DNA of 64,000 bases from contig JAOTON010002231.1 of the NCBI GenBank assembly GCA_034440635.1, positions 558,001 to 622,000 of the forward strand, written 5' to 3'. This document shows positions 46,892-56,641 of this stretch, piece by piece; position 1 is the stretch's first letter, and each line of letters opens with the position of its first letter. The notes below the pieces were generated by a model, which made no database searches, was not told where the DNA came from, and worked only from the letters and a program-made list of their open reading frames with translations. Source of the DNA: Lepas anatifera (Eukaryota; Arthropoda; Thecostraca; Lepadidae). Both the position numbers and the translations under genes were made by a program.

Positions 46892-47426
46892 CACTTTGTG
46901 GAGGACTGCATTAGCACACATTTGCTATCTGTACAATATTGATATGATAATTTGATCATGAAAACTCACCTGAATCACTGTTGTTGCCAGCCTGTTGCTG
47001 GCGCCAACTCTCCCAACTTGCTCCAGCTCCAAATCTACCTAACCAATCTAGGGCACAAATAAACTAAGGCACAAGCAGGCTAAGGAATGAAAAACCAAGC
47101 TTGATATGGGAAAGTGCATCAGTCTTACAATAGCCTACATTCATCTTAGTTTAGCCATAGGCAGCAATATCTGATCTAGCTAGTTTTAGCCTGCACTTAT
47201 CTTAAATATACCTAATGAACATGCCCTCAAAATAAGTGGCTTCCGGCCTGTTTAAATTTTTGTCAGGCTCTACATCACGTAAACATTTCTAACTTGTCTT
47301 GTCGCTGTTGCGCAGTTTAAGTAGAATTGCTGCCCAGCTATGTTTATTTTCTCACGCACTTAGTACTTTTATTAGTAACTTTTAGGCGTACTTAATACTA
47401 AATTCGAAGAAATAGGGGCCAATAAG
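46892..47426. other. no gene seen
   Basis: No recognised feature up to the LINE insertion site. Confidence 0.3.
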
Positions 47427-47438
47427 TCGAACACACTC
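47427..47438. repeat. target-site duplication, left copy (TCGAACACACTC)
   Basis: Twelve bases identical to 54839-54850. They set the left boundary of the I-type LINE at 47439. Confidence 0.85.
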
Positions 47439-48028
47439 GAGTGCTGCCACCTACACGGAGACGCTAACACTACGCTCTGAGCTCTGCCGACAGGTCTGGT
47501 TGTCTGGCGTCCGACGCCCGGCTGCCTATTGCGACTGCTGTAGGCGGCTGCCGGAGTTCCTGTGACCATCTGCTCCGAGCGCTGTTGCTGGTACCGGCCC
47601 TGCCTATCGCTGTTTCCACAGCTGACCTGTAAATATTATCTCTATCGGACTAGGTGGTGTTGGTTTCTAGGATTCCGGCCACCTAGTACCCCTTCTCCTC
47701 AGTCCCGTCCCGCATCTTTCTGAACTATCATTTCTCTCTTCGGCCTGAAACCCGAGCGGTGGTTAGCCTGGGTGACCTCACTTGTTGAACCTCTGGTTCT
47801 TGGGTGAGGGGCTTTGACTGGACCTATCGGTCCTTCATTGCCAAAATCCCTAAACGTACGGCCAGTAGACTGTCTTTCACCCTCGCTAATTAGCAGTGAG
47901 GTCCCACATTTACCCTCCACGGGCTGCGTCTATGCAAAGGTGTCACGGCACCTGCCCATAAAACACTACCTTAAAATAACGTAGGTCCCAGTTAGGACCC
48001 TTTCGAGGCTAATAGCCACCTAGGTCCC

Positions 48029-48105
48029 TGATAGGTCCTGAAGAGGCCCCCTGCCTCCCCTCCGATTAGTGATAGGTCCTGAAGAGGCCCCCTGCCTCCC
48101 CTCCG
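48029..48105 (+). repeat. 41-bp tandem duplication in the LINE 5' UTR
   Basis: TGATAGGTCCTGAAGAGGCC and the following 16 bases occur at 48029 and again at 48070, identical over 36 bases. Confidence 0.9.
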
Positions 48106-48529
48106 CTCAGTAACCTTCTAGTGGCTGTAACAGCCCACTGTAATTAAGAAATTTCAGCCGATACTCCAGATAGGATAAAATCCCACACCACGCTGTATAT
48201 AGGTTAACTTCCCATTAGTTAAAGCTCTCTTGCCTAACCTTCCAATTCACCAGCCTTACACAAGAGCCAGTCAGTTAGCGTCTCCTCAAAATTCTCTACT
48301 GCACAAGCACTCACCCTCCCTGCCTCATTCTCTGGCTCCGCCGTCATTTAAGCTAGCCGGGCCGCGTGGGGAAAACCGCCCGACGCTCTGACGTCACGCA
48401 CACGCCCTGACGCCACAGCCTCCAGAACTTTCTCACGCTACGCAGAAAGCGCGCGCAGCCATAAAACTGAAAACTAAACTCGAGCGGTTCTGCACGGTAT
48501 AACGTAAGTTAATATAGCCAGCCATTCTC

Positions 48530-49804
48530 ATGGATCGCCTTAACAATGCAAACCTGCCAAGCGGAGCTTGGCTGGTTGGTAGTTACGACTCTATCCACCA
48601 AAATCTTGCGAAGGAATCTACCTTCAGTCTGGACAAGGCCATCAGCCGAAAGGTGACAGGCAGCTATGAAATTATCCGGCACCAAAAAGATGTCCTTGTT
48701 AAAACCAGCAACGCTGCCTCAACCAAAGCCCTCCTTGGCATCCAAACTTTCGGATCGAAACCGGTGACTTTCACCATTCATAAGTCTCTGAACTTCTACC
48801 GGGGCACAATTCGTGCGCCAGAGGCTTCCCACCTCTCTGAAGACGAAATCGAGCGCAACTTTGATTTTGAGGGCCAAAGTGTGCTCACCATTCAAAGACT
48901 CACTCTCCCCAAGCCCACCACCGAAAAAGCCCCTCACCGTAAAGACAATCGCTTCCTCGTCACCTTCGACACAAAGTGCCGAGATGACTGTGGCCGTGTC
49001 AAACTGGGCGACTGTGTCTACCCAGTGAAGCCGTTCTACCCCAACCCCATCAGGTGTCAAATCTGTCAAAGGTACGGCCACGTTGAGTCCAGCTGTAAAA
49101 ACCCCGCCCCCCGCTGTGGCAAGTGCAGTGCTGCACACCGAACCAAAGACTGCACCTCCCTTAGCCTCCTGTGTGCTGCCTGTGGCGGCGCCCATGGGGC
49201 TACCGATCCTAAGTGCCCAGCCTGGCTCCGTGAAAAACATGTAAATATGGTGGCTGAAGACGAAAAGCTCCCCTTCGACCTGGCCCGCAAAAAAGTGCGT
49301 GAGAGCGAAAAACGCCACTCCCTAACCCAGGCACGTAGTGGCAAGGCCACCGCGGCAGCCCCCAGCACAGCTGGCCAGGCCACTCCTCAGCTCACCGCCT
49401 CCCAAAAGCGTCCCCTTCGCCCCCTGATGGAGCCGCTAGTCATGGTACCCCTTCGGCTGGCCATCCCCCATGTCATGCAAAACACGCACCACAGCACAAA
49501 CACCTTTTGGCGCAAGTGGACTCCCAACACGGGCTGGACGGATCCCCCAGCCAACCCAGCCTGTTCCATTCCGGATCTTCCGCCCAAAAGTACCGCCGCC
49601 CCCGTCCCTCACATGGCACCAGAAAGACCTGGACCCCAACCGAAGGGCGGCAAAGCAGCCCTCAGCAGGTGCCTAGCTGTACCGAGTTTCCCCCGCTCCC
49701 AGCCCCCTCCCACCCAAAAGTCACCGGTGCACCCCCTCCCAGGCGCCGCCTACGGCGGGCGCCGGGACGGAAACACCAGAGTGGCAGCTCCCCCCTTCCA
49801 GTAA
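48530..49804 (+). CDS. LINE ORF1, nucleic-acid-binding Gag-like protein
   Basis: This 424-codon frame starts with ATGGATCGC. Residues 1-170 are the variable N-terminal region, ending with KPFYPNPIRC, the usual lead-in to the knuckles in I and Jockey elements. Three CCHC zinc knuckles follow at about residues 175-230: CQICQRYGHVESSC, CGKCSAAHRTKDC and CAACGGAHGATDPKC. The protein binds element RNA in the RNP. After about residue 270 the frame becomes low-complexity. The likely true continuation (FPPLPAP, then TAATQTEKVSVATQTE) lies in other frames, so at least one and probably two indels break ORF1. Confidence 0.85.
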   Translation: MDRLNNANLPSGAWLVGSYDSIHQNLAKESTFSLDKAISRKVTGSYEIIRHQKDVLVKTSNAASTKALLGIQTFGSKPVTFTIHKSLNFYRGTIRAPEASHLSEDEIERNFDFEGQSVLTIQRLTLPKPTTEKAPHRKDNRFLVTFDTKCRDDCGRVKLGDCVYPVKPFYPNPIRCQICQRYGHVESSCKNPAPRCGKCSAAHRTKDCTSLSLLCAACGGAHGATDPKCPAWLREKHVNMVAEDEKLPFDLARKKVRESEKRHSLTQARSGKATAAAPSTAGQATPQLTASQKRPLRPLMEPLVMVPLRLAIPHVMQNTHHSTNTFWRKWTPNTGWTDPPANPACSIPDLPPKSTAAPVPHMAPERPGPQPKGGKAALSRCLAVPSFPRSQPPPTQKSPVHPLPGAAYGGRRDGNTRVAAPPFQ

Positions 49805-50204
49805 GACAGCTGCCACTCAAACAGAAAAAGTCAGTGTAGCCACCCAAACCGAAACCTCTCTCACGGACAGCAGCAAAGCTCCTGCCTCTCAAGCACCGAC
49901 GACCCGCCATTGTGGCTCTCAAACAGATCTGGCATGTCATTACATGCAATCCCAATTTGCCAGTGATTCCGACACGTCAGGTAGCAACAGCGAACCTGAT
50001 AGTGAGCTGCCCGGGACCGAGTCTTATCCAAATGCTGACAGCATCTCGGTCACAGACTCTGTAGAAAATAGTTATCTCATGTCGGCCTCCCCCCACCAGT
50101 TCAGTCTCATCCAAATCCCTCAGGCCCGGCAGCCCCCCGGTGCCGAGGAAACTCCGGTACACCCGGCACTCGTCCCCCGTTTCCACTACCAGCGACACGA
50201 GTAG
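49677..50204 (+). pseudogene. LINE ORF1 C-terminal part, out of frame
   Basis: This frame is open from 49677 to the stop at 50202-50204. It contains TAATQTEKVSVATQTE, a serine- and acid-rich stretch and the end HYQRHE. Such Gln-Thr-Glu repeats are common near the end of LINE ORF1 proteins. It lies 66 bases before the ORF2 start. Confidence 0.65.
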
Positions 50205-50270
50205 CACACATTCCTATCACCTCCGCCCCCGCCCCCGCAAACCCCCCAGCATCTAAGACATTAAACCACC

Positions 50271-53200
50271 ATGGGTTCAATTCTCCAATGGAACACAAAC
50301 AGTCTAATTGGGAAATTCCCCTTATTTAAATCAATCTTTGCTGAGAAAAAGCCGGCAGTAGCAGCACTCCAAGAAACCCTCTTTAATGATAATGATAATA
50401 ACAAATTCAAAATCTCGGGTTACTCTTGGTACCGCCATAATGTAAACGCTACTGTCCGTAAAGGAGGCACTGCCATCCTTATTGAAAATAGCATCCCTCA
50501 CAGCCAAGTGCCTTTGGTTACGCCACTCGACTGTGTCGCTATTAATGTAGAAATTCAGCACGTCAAATTGACGGTGATTTCACTGTACATCTCTCCAAGC
50601 GATCCTGACCCGTCGGCTCGGGACATCGCCCAACTTTTGGCACAAATCCCCGGCCCTTTGCTACTACTTGGAGACTTGAACGGTCATCATCCCTCATGGG
50701 GCAGCGCCACCACCACTCGCAGAGGCGAAATCATCTATGACGCAATAGACTCTCAAAATCTAGTTATCTTAAATAACGGCGCTCCGACCCACCAAGCAAT
50801 GCGCGGTGGCCATTCTGACACAGCCATTGACATCTCATGCTGCTCTCCTAGAATTGCGTCACTGTTCACCTGGGAAGTCGAAGACAACCCAGGAATGAGC
50901 GATCACCTCCCAATAAAAATTGGTATTCCCATAGGCTCAATCGACCATGTTACTCTTTTTACACCCTCATGGAATCTAAAACGTGCCGACTGGAACAAGT
51001 TTGAGGCAGAGGTCGACCTCACACTTGTCACCGGAGGTGACCCCGACTCGGCAGACATTGACTCGGTACTAAGAGCCATCAGCTCAGCAGCACATTTAAC
51101 AATACCAAAAAGTCAAGGCCCCCGACAGAAAAAAGGAGCCCCATGGTGGAATGCAGAGACGGCACACGCCAAAGCTCAAATGATTAGAGCCAGGAAAGCC
51201 TACGAGAGGAGGGCACACAGCCCTACTCGCAATGCCCTCCGGGCAGCCAAAGCCCACTTCCAAAACACGTGCAAGCGGGTCCAAAAAGATAGTTTCAACG
51301 CCTTCGTTTCTAAATTCAACCGCTTCACACCCATTTCTCAAATCTGGAAAACCATTGGAGCTTTCTCTGCGAAACGACCGCCCCGTGGACCCTTCCCTCA
51401 ACTGACAATCTCCGGCCAAAACATCACGGCACCCAAGGAAGTCATGGACGCCTTTGCTGATCATTACAATGGCGTTGCAGCCAACAGTTCCTACAACCAG
51501 CGCTCAAAAGACCAGGCCGAATGGTGCAAACGCCGCACATTCTTCAATTCTAGTAATCAGGAGTACTATAACGTACCTTTTACAATGACCGAACTAAATT
51601 ACTCCATTAGCAAGTGTGGAAACACTGCAGTGGGCCCGGATGAAATTCACTACTCTTTCTTCAGGCACCTCAGCCAGACAGCACTAAAATATCTTCTCTC
51701 GGCCATTAACAACATGTTTCTTAGCGACTCGTTCCCCACTATGTGGCGGGAGAGTGTCATCATTCCCATTCCAAAACCTGGCAAAGAAAAAACGGACCCA
51801 AAAGGTTATCGCCCCATTTCGCTTACTAGCTGTGCTAGCAAGCTTGTAGAGCGCATGGTCAACGTAAGACTTCACGAAATTCTCGAAAAGAAACTCGATG
51901 CTATGCAATCGGGTTTCCGGCGCGGGCGAGCCACCACTGACAATCTGATCAAACTGGTCAGTGACGTTCAAAATGGCTTTTACAAGAAGCAAGTCACAAT
52001 TGCTGCATTCTTAGATATCAAGTCGGCCTTTGATCGTGTACAAAAAGACGTCCTTTTGTATAAACTTTGTAAACTGGGAGTCCATGGCCACCTTGCTAGA
52101 TTCATTGACAACTTTCTTAGGGACAGAAAATTCAAAGTGCGCTGCGGCACCACCTTTTCCTATCTGACATCTCAAGACCAGGGCACACCCCAGGGTAGCG
52201 TTTTATCTCCGACCCTCTTCCTAGTCATGATCAATGACATTTTTTCCAAAAAGCTACCGCCTGGAGTTAAGTACTCCCTATTTGCAGATGATGTCGCTAT
52301 TTGGAAATCCACTCCGGTCGACACCAGGCGGCGCAGTCAACCAGAATTCAAAACCGCGACTACCGAATTGCAGGGTAGTCTCGACGACATCCATGCTTGG
52401 TGCGATTCAATGGGTCTATCACTCTCGGCCGAAAAGTCATCAGTCGTAGTCTTTGCCAGGCCAGGTGTGAGACACCCTGTTCCTCAGCTCCAAATCTCAG
52501 GCAAACCCATTGAATGCGCGAAAAGCTTCAAATTCTTAGGCGTCATCCTTGATACCCGCCTTAGTTTTAACGAGCATATTACCAAAGTCGTCTCTAGCTG
52601 TCAAAAACGAGTCAATATCCTCCGCATGCTCGGCGGAACAGAGTACGGCGGGGATCGAAAGACCCTGCTCATGCTCTACAAGTCCTTGATCCGGCCCATA
52701 CTCGAATATAATTCGTTCGTCTTCGACTCAACGAACAACACTAATAAGCTAAAGCTAGAGCGCATCCAAAACGCAAGTATCCGGGCAGCCACAGGCGCGC
52801 TCAGAGAATCCCCCATCACCAGCTTGTTAGTGGACAGTGGGCTGTGCCCTCTCCAAACAAGACGCCACTCCCAGCTTATCTCTTACTATATCAAGGTCCA
52901 ATCTACCGAAAATCACCCGGCGAAACAATGTTTCGCCCACCCTGGACGTGTATCAAAAACTAATCGGACAACCTGGCCTCCTTTTAAGAATAGAGTAGCT
53001 AAGACCCTGGAAACCCTGAACCTTGCGATTCCAGAAGCAATAGGCAAACCCCCACTCTCCCGCTTTTGGACTCGCAAACAGCCCAAAGTCGAGTTTCTTT
53101 TCACCACACGCAAAGACAACCTCACCACAGAGGAGATCTCCCAGAAATTCTTTGAGTTCCAGTCTAACAACACTGGCAAAACCTTCATTTTCACCGACGG

Positions 53201-53729
53201 CTCTAAAATAGGCGAAAAAGTAGGCCTCGGCATCTGGGGGCAAAATATTTGCCTCCAAAAACGACTTCCGGACAACTGCTCAATCTTTACTGCCGAGGCT
53301 GTCGCCATTCTAGATACACTAGTCCAGATTAGAACCCTAAATATTAATTCAGCCGTCATCTGTTCAGACTCTAAATCTGTCTTGCAAGCTATCAATAACG
53401 TAGTCAACCCCAGCCATCACGTAATAGCAGACATCCAGAAGGGTATCGACGATATCCCAGATGTCTCCTTTCTTTGGATCCCAGGCCACTGCAAAATTCT
53501 CGGAAATGAAAAAGCCGACGAACAGGCCAAAAGTCTCTTGAACTCAGAGAGGTCGCACCTCTCAAATGGTCCGGAGACGATAGCAAAGCTCTCCTCCAGA
53601 ACCATATCCGGAAGTACATCCAAAATGACTGGACCACTAACCACAGCGCCCATTTATTCCATATCAAGCCTAACATCGGCTACTGGCCCAGCTCCAATCA
53701 AAACAGTCGTCGGCGTGAGGTCATCCTGA
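50271..53729 (+). CDS. LINE ORF2: endonuclease, reverse transcriptase, RNase H
   Basis: This 1152-codon frame starts at ACCATGG. An APE-type endonuclease occupies about residues 1-225 (LQWNTNSL, LQET, LLGDLNGHHPSWGS, SDHLPIKI). Reverse transcriptase spans about 460-760 (YRPISLTSCASKLVERM, AFLDIKSAFDRV, QGTPQGSVLSPTLF, and the catalytic FADDVAIW near residue 670). RNase H spans about 970-1090 (FIFTDGSK, FTAEAVAI, SDSKSVLQA, WIPGHCKILGNEKAD), with all catalytic acids visible. The enzyme nicks the target and copies its RNA there. After about residue 1093 the protein no longer makes sense: the true C-terminus continues in another frame. Confidence 0.92.
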   Translation: MGSILQWNTNSLIGKFPLFKSIFAEKKPAVAALQETLFNDNDNNKFKISGYSWYRHNVNATVRKGGTAILIENSIPHSQVPLVTPLDCVAINVEIQHVKLTVISLYISPSDPDPSARDIAQLLAQIPGPLLLLGDLNGHHPSWGSATTTRRGEIIYDAIDSQNLVILNNGAPTHQAMRGGHSDTAIDISCCSPRIASLFTWEVEDNPGMSDHLPIKIGIPIGSIDHVTLFTPSWNLKRADWNKFEAEVDLTLVTGGDPDSADIDSVLRAISSAAHLTIPKSQGPRQKKGAPWWNAETAHAKAQMIRARKAYERRAHSPTRNALRAAKAHFQNTCKRVQKDSFNAFVSKFNRFTPISQIWKTIGAFSAKRPPRGPFPQLTISGQNITAPKEVMDAFADHYNGVAANSSYNQRSKDQAEWCKRRTFFNSSNQEYYNVPFTMTELNYSISKCGNTAVGPDEIHYSFFRHLSQTALKYLLSAINNMFLSDSFPTMWRESVIIPIPKPGKEKTDPKGYRPISLTSCASKLVERMVNVRLHEILEKKLDAMQSGFRRGRATTDNLIKLVSDVQNGFYKKQVTIAAFLDIKSAFDRVQKDVLLYKLCKLGVHGHLARFIDNFLRDRKFKVRCGTTFSYLTSQDQGTPQGSVLSPTLFLVMINDIFSKKLPPGVKYSLFADDVAIWKSTPVDTRRRSQPEFKTATTELQGSLDDIHAWCDSMGLSLSAEKSSVVVFARPGVRHPVPQLQISGKPIECAKSFKFLGVILDTRLSFNEHITKVVSSCQKRVNILRMLGGTEYGGDRKTLLMLYKSLIRPILEYNSFVFDSTNNTNKLKLERIQNASIRAATGALRESPITSLLVDSGLCPLQTRRHSQLISYYIKVQSTENHPAKQCFAHPGRVSKTNRTTWPPFKNRVAKTLETLNLAIPEAIGKPPLSRFWTRKQPKVEFLFTTRKDNLTTEEISQKFFEFQSNNTGKTFIFTDGSKIGEKVGLGIWGQNICLQKRLPDNCSIFTAEAVAILDTLVQIRTLNINSAVICSDSKSVLQAINNVVNPSHHVIADIQKGIDDIPDVSFLWIPGHCKILGNEKADEQAKSLLNSERSHLSNGPETIAKLSSRTISGSTSKMTGPLTTAPIYSISSLTSATGPAPIKTVVGVRSS

Positions 53730-53989
53730 CCAGACTCAGAAGCGGACACACCAAATTAAATGCCTATGGGCGTGTAGGTACCTGTGGTACCTGCTCTGCC
53801 ATGGAAAATCCCTACCATATCCTCATCGACTGTCCCCAGCACGACGCCCATAGGCAGCCCATGCTAGATTATTGCCGCAACAGAAACATCCCAGTAAACC
53901 TTTCCACTCTTCTCGGCAATGATCACCCTGAGCTGCTGGACAAGCTCTTTACATTCCTGAAGGCTTCTAGGCTCGAGAGCTTTATCTGA
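53543..53989 (+). pseudogene. LINE ORF2 C-terminal part, shifted by one base
   Basis: Starting near LREVAPLKWSGDD (53543), this frame is open to the stop at 53987-53989. It carries RLRSGHTKLNAYG and a CCHC knuckle C-x2-C-x7-H-x4-C (C at 53783, C at 53792, H at 53816, C at 53831, within CGTCSAMENPYHILIDC), the usual end of such ORFs. The pattern fits loss of one base near 53540-53550 in the genomic copy. Confidence 0.85.
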
Positions 53990-54163
53990 ACGTCTATGGT
54001 GGCAGGTATGGAAAATACCTGCATCCGAATAGCACCCCTCATATTAGAAATAACAATTACACTAGAAACGTCCCTCTGACAAATTTAAACAATAGGTGCT
54101 TCAAACTAGGTTTTAACTGTCTGGTCCTAAAGTATGGTAGACTCAGAATAACTCCCACCCTAG

Positions 54164-54173
54164 AAAAAAAAAC

Positions 54174-54205
<32 letters not shown>

Positions 54206-54224
54206 CAAACAAACAAAAAAAAAA
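54164..54224 (+). repeat. A-rich tract in the LINE 3' UTR
   Basis: Runs of A broken by single C (AAACAAACAAAAC). It is internal to the element, whose true end is the TAAC tail 600 bases further on. Confidence 0.85.
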
Positions 54225-54827
54225 GTTCAACTAACCAACTAACCCTACCTAACCATCCGTTCATATTTGCTAACCAACTAACCCTAACTTAAGGACTACT
54301 AACTATACTAACCACGTCTAAGACTAACAACTAACCAACTCACACCCCTCCCTAACACTCTATCTGTTCTATTACCCTTCTCTCTTCCTCTATGCGGCGG
54401 CTACCCAGCCAGAGAGGGTGCTGTAACCTCACCTCCTGGTTGCAGGATAAAGACCCGCGGCATCACGTCATGGTGCTTGCGGGTATTTCTAATAACCCAA
54501 AATTATTCTTTTTCAATGGAGGAACTCGAGTAACGTAAGCAAACGGTTATTCGATAACAAGGAACAAAATTCAAAAAACTAATCTTTACGCTGGCAAGAC
54601 TCTTCACGTACCCTTTTAAATCCTACCTGTGCCCCAGGCTCGGCATCTCTGCCGTAGCAATCCCCTTCCCTCGCAAGTGTTGCTACACTTCGCGACCCAT
54701 TCCTTGAAATAAGATTCGTCCCTTTGTTCTGCGACATTAAAGTAAACACCCCTCCCGGAAAATTCTCCCCCACACTTTAGAGGCGGGCAAAGGTGCTTTG
54801 CACAGAACGCCTTATAAAAAAGCCCTT

Positions 54828-54838
54828 AACTAACTAAC
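54828..54838 (+). repeat. TAAC tail of the LINE
   Basis: TTAACTAACTAAC immediately precedes the right target duplication. Short simple tails of this kind, rather than poly-A, are typical of I-type elements. Confidence 0.75.
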
Positions 54839-54850
54839 TCGAACACACTC
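54839..54850. repeat. target-site duplication, right copy (TCGAACACACTC)
   Basis: Identical to 47427-47438. Confidence 0.85.
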
Positions 54851-55398
54851 AAACTGTAAATATGATTTAACCTGAAAAAATGGACAGAGAAGTACTTAAT
54901 AAAGTATCTGCGTTATCGTTAATGCCTTGAATATGCCCACAATCGTGTATTTCTCGAAAAAATTGACTGTCACATTTCCGGTATCTAGGCGACAACTTTC
55001 TGCAAACTACTAACAATCAGCCCCATTGGGCTGCATGTTAAAATCTGGCAACTGTGACAGCGGTTTGCGGGTTTTCTGCAGCGGGGGTCCCTCGTTTTAG
55101 TAGAAACTGAACACAGTACCAATATTGTATTACTAATGGTACGCTGTGCAATTGAAGAACAGAGCTGCTAAGTTAAAATATTCCCTACACGCTTCATTCT
55201 CTATTTCGAAAATATGGGGTTTGATCTTGAGCCATACAGTCAGGATCGCTATTTTGTCACAGTTATGCACCTCAATTTTCGTAAATGTGTCACAAACTCC
55301 GGTAGCCGAGTTGGCAAGTTTCTGCACCTCTGCAAAGATATCCACGCTACAACAAAAGGAGAGTGGAGGACACTGATGTGTAGAGGATGGCACCGGGG
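54851..55398. other. no gene seen
   Basis: No recognised feature. Confidence 0.3.
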
Positions 55399-55681
55399 TT
55401 AAGGTGCGATGAGTGTGGAGGGGGGAGGGACACGAACATCCCCCCACACTCGGTCCTCAGCATGACCAAGATTTAAGCTTATGGCCTCATTTTACCTTGA
55501 AAATATTGACCTAGATAAATGAAAATTGGTCATGATGTTGTTCATCATAGCCCCCACCCACCCCGCAAAAAGAATTTTTCAACGCCTCATTGTTTTCGAG
55601 ATCTTAGTGAGGGTCTACCAAGTACCAGGCCCCCTCCAGTGCGCATAAGTGCTAGACACCCCTCTCCAGTGCGCGTGTTAA
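55399..55681 (+). mobile_element. V-type TTAA module, short
   Basis: TTAA edges are at 55399-55402 and 55678-55681. A left hairpin pairs GAGTGTGGAGGGGGG with CCCCCCACACTC, and the right end reads CTCCAGTGCGCGTGTTAA after TTTTCGAGATCTTAG. It is 283 bases and probably an internally deleted relative of the longer modules. Confidence 0.55.
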
Positions 55682-56181
55682 TACCTTTAAAATTGGGGTT
55701 TTCCCCTAGATTAGAAGTTTATAACTATCCATGGCCAGCACTTCATTTTTTAAATATTACTAAAACTGGCAGCGCCAGAACGTTTCCAAACAACGGCGCG
55801 TGGTGCGGACTATCTATCCTATCTATATATAGGATACTATCTATTATAGGAACCGTAGGTGCGGAAAGGGAGGAAAACGCTCATTGCTGTGAAGGAGAAG
55901 AGGGAGTTGAGAGCGGTGGGGCTGCCAATTATGTGGCTTATTTATTATTATTATTATCTCAAGGCCGCACATTTTTATCCTGGAAGAAACCAGTAAAGCT
56001 GGGCAGTTGTAAAGCGCCTGTGGTGAGTGGTTGAGTAGTTGGGTAGTATGCAAGGTTGTGAAATGCCAACTCTGATCTGCATTTTTATTTCTTGGAGGCA
56101 GGATCACAAGTGACTTCTGTTTGAAAGGTATGCATCTTATCTGGTAATGAGGTAGCAGGCTTCACACATGTTGCCAGATAA

Positions 56182-56330
56182 CTACAGGTTGATCTGTATG
56201 ATAAGTGCCACAGTTCAAAAGTTCCAACGGTTCAAAACTTCCATTAATTAGAATTGCTACAGGTTAATATATATCATAAGTGCTACTGTTCAAAACTTCA
56301 TCCAGTGCAACATTCCAAGTACCACAGCTG
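56182..56330. repeat. imperfect 75-bp tandem duplication
   Basis: CTACAGGTTGATCTGTATGA at 56182 recurs as CTACAGGTTAATATATATCA at 56257, both followed by TAAGTGC and CAAAA. Confidence 0.65.
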
Positions 56331-56344
56331 GCGCTGACCACAAC

Positions 56345-56641
56345 TGGTTAGGTTAGGTTAGGTTAGGTTAGGTTAGGTTAGGTTAGGTTAGGTTAGGTTA
56401 GGTTAGGTTAGGTTAGGTTAGGTTAGGTTAGGTTAGGTTAGGTTAGGTTAGGTTGGGTTAGGTTAGGTTAGGTTAGGTTAGGTTAGGTTAGGTTGGGTTA
56501 GGTTAGGTTAGGTTAGGTTAGGTTAGGTTAGGTTAGGTTAGGTTAGGTTAGGTTAGGTTAGGTTAGGTAAGGTTAGGTTAGGTTAGGTTAGGTTAGGTTA
56601 GGCTAGGCTAGGCTAGGCTAGGCTAGGCTAGGCTAGGCTCG
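56345..56641. repeat. interstitial TTAGG telomere-type repeat, about 59 units
   Basis: An almost unbroken run of GGTTA, the arthropod telomeric pentamer read as TTAGG. It has a few GGGTTA variants and, at the right end, a block of about eight GGCTA units. The flanks are unique sequence, so this is internal, not a chromosome end. Confidence 0.95.

Larger units (their letters stand above)
47439..54838 (+). mobile_element. I-type non-LTR retrotransposon, 7.4 kb, near full length
   Basis: It consists of a 5' UTR of about 1.1 kb (starting GAGTGCTGCCACC), ORF1 with three zinc knuckles, ORF2 with endonuclease, reverse transcriptase and RNase H, then a 0.85 kb 3' UTR with an A-rich tract and a tail of three TAAC units. 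A perfect 12-base target duplication flanks it, so it inserted fairly recently. RNase H after the RT places it near the I clade. Frameshifts in ORF1 (between about 49330 and 49800) and near 53540 in ORF2 mean this copy is probably inactive unless they are sequencing errors. Confidence 0.9.

Noticed and set aside
48719..49955. Long antisense frames within the LINE ORF1
   Set aside because: They are shadows of ORF1 on the opposite strand; zinc knuckles and codon logic support only the plus strand.
56345..56641. True chromosome end
   Set aside because: Unique sequence continues for more than 7 kb on one side and 56 kb on the other.
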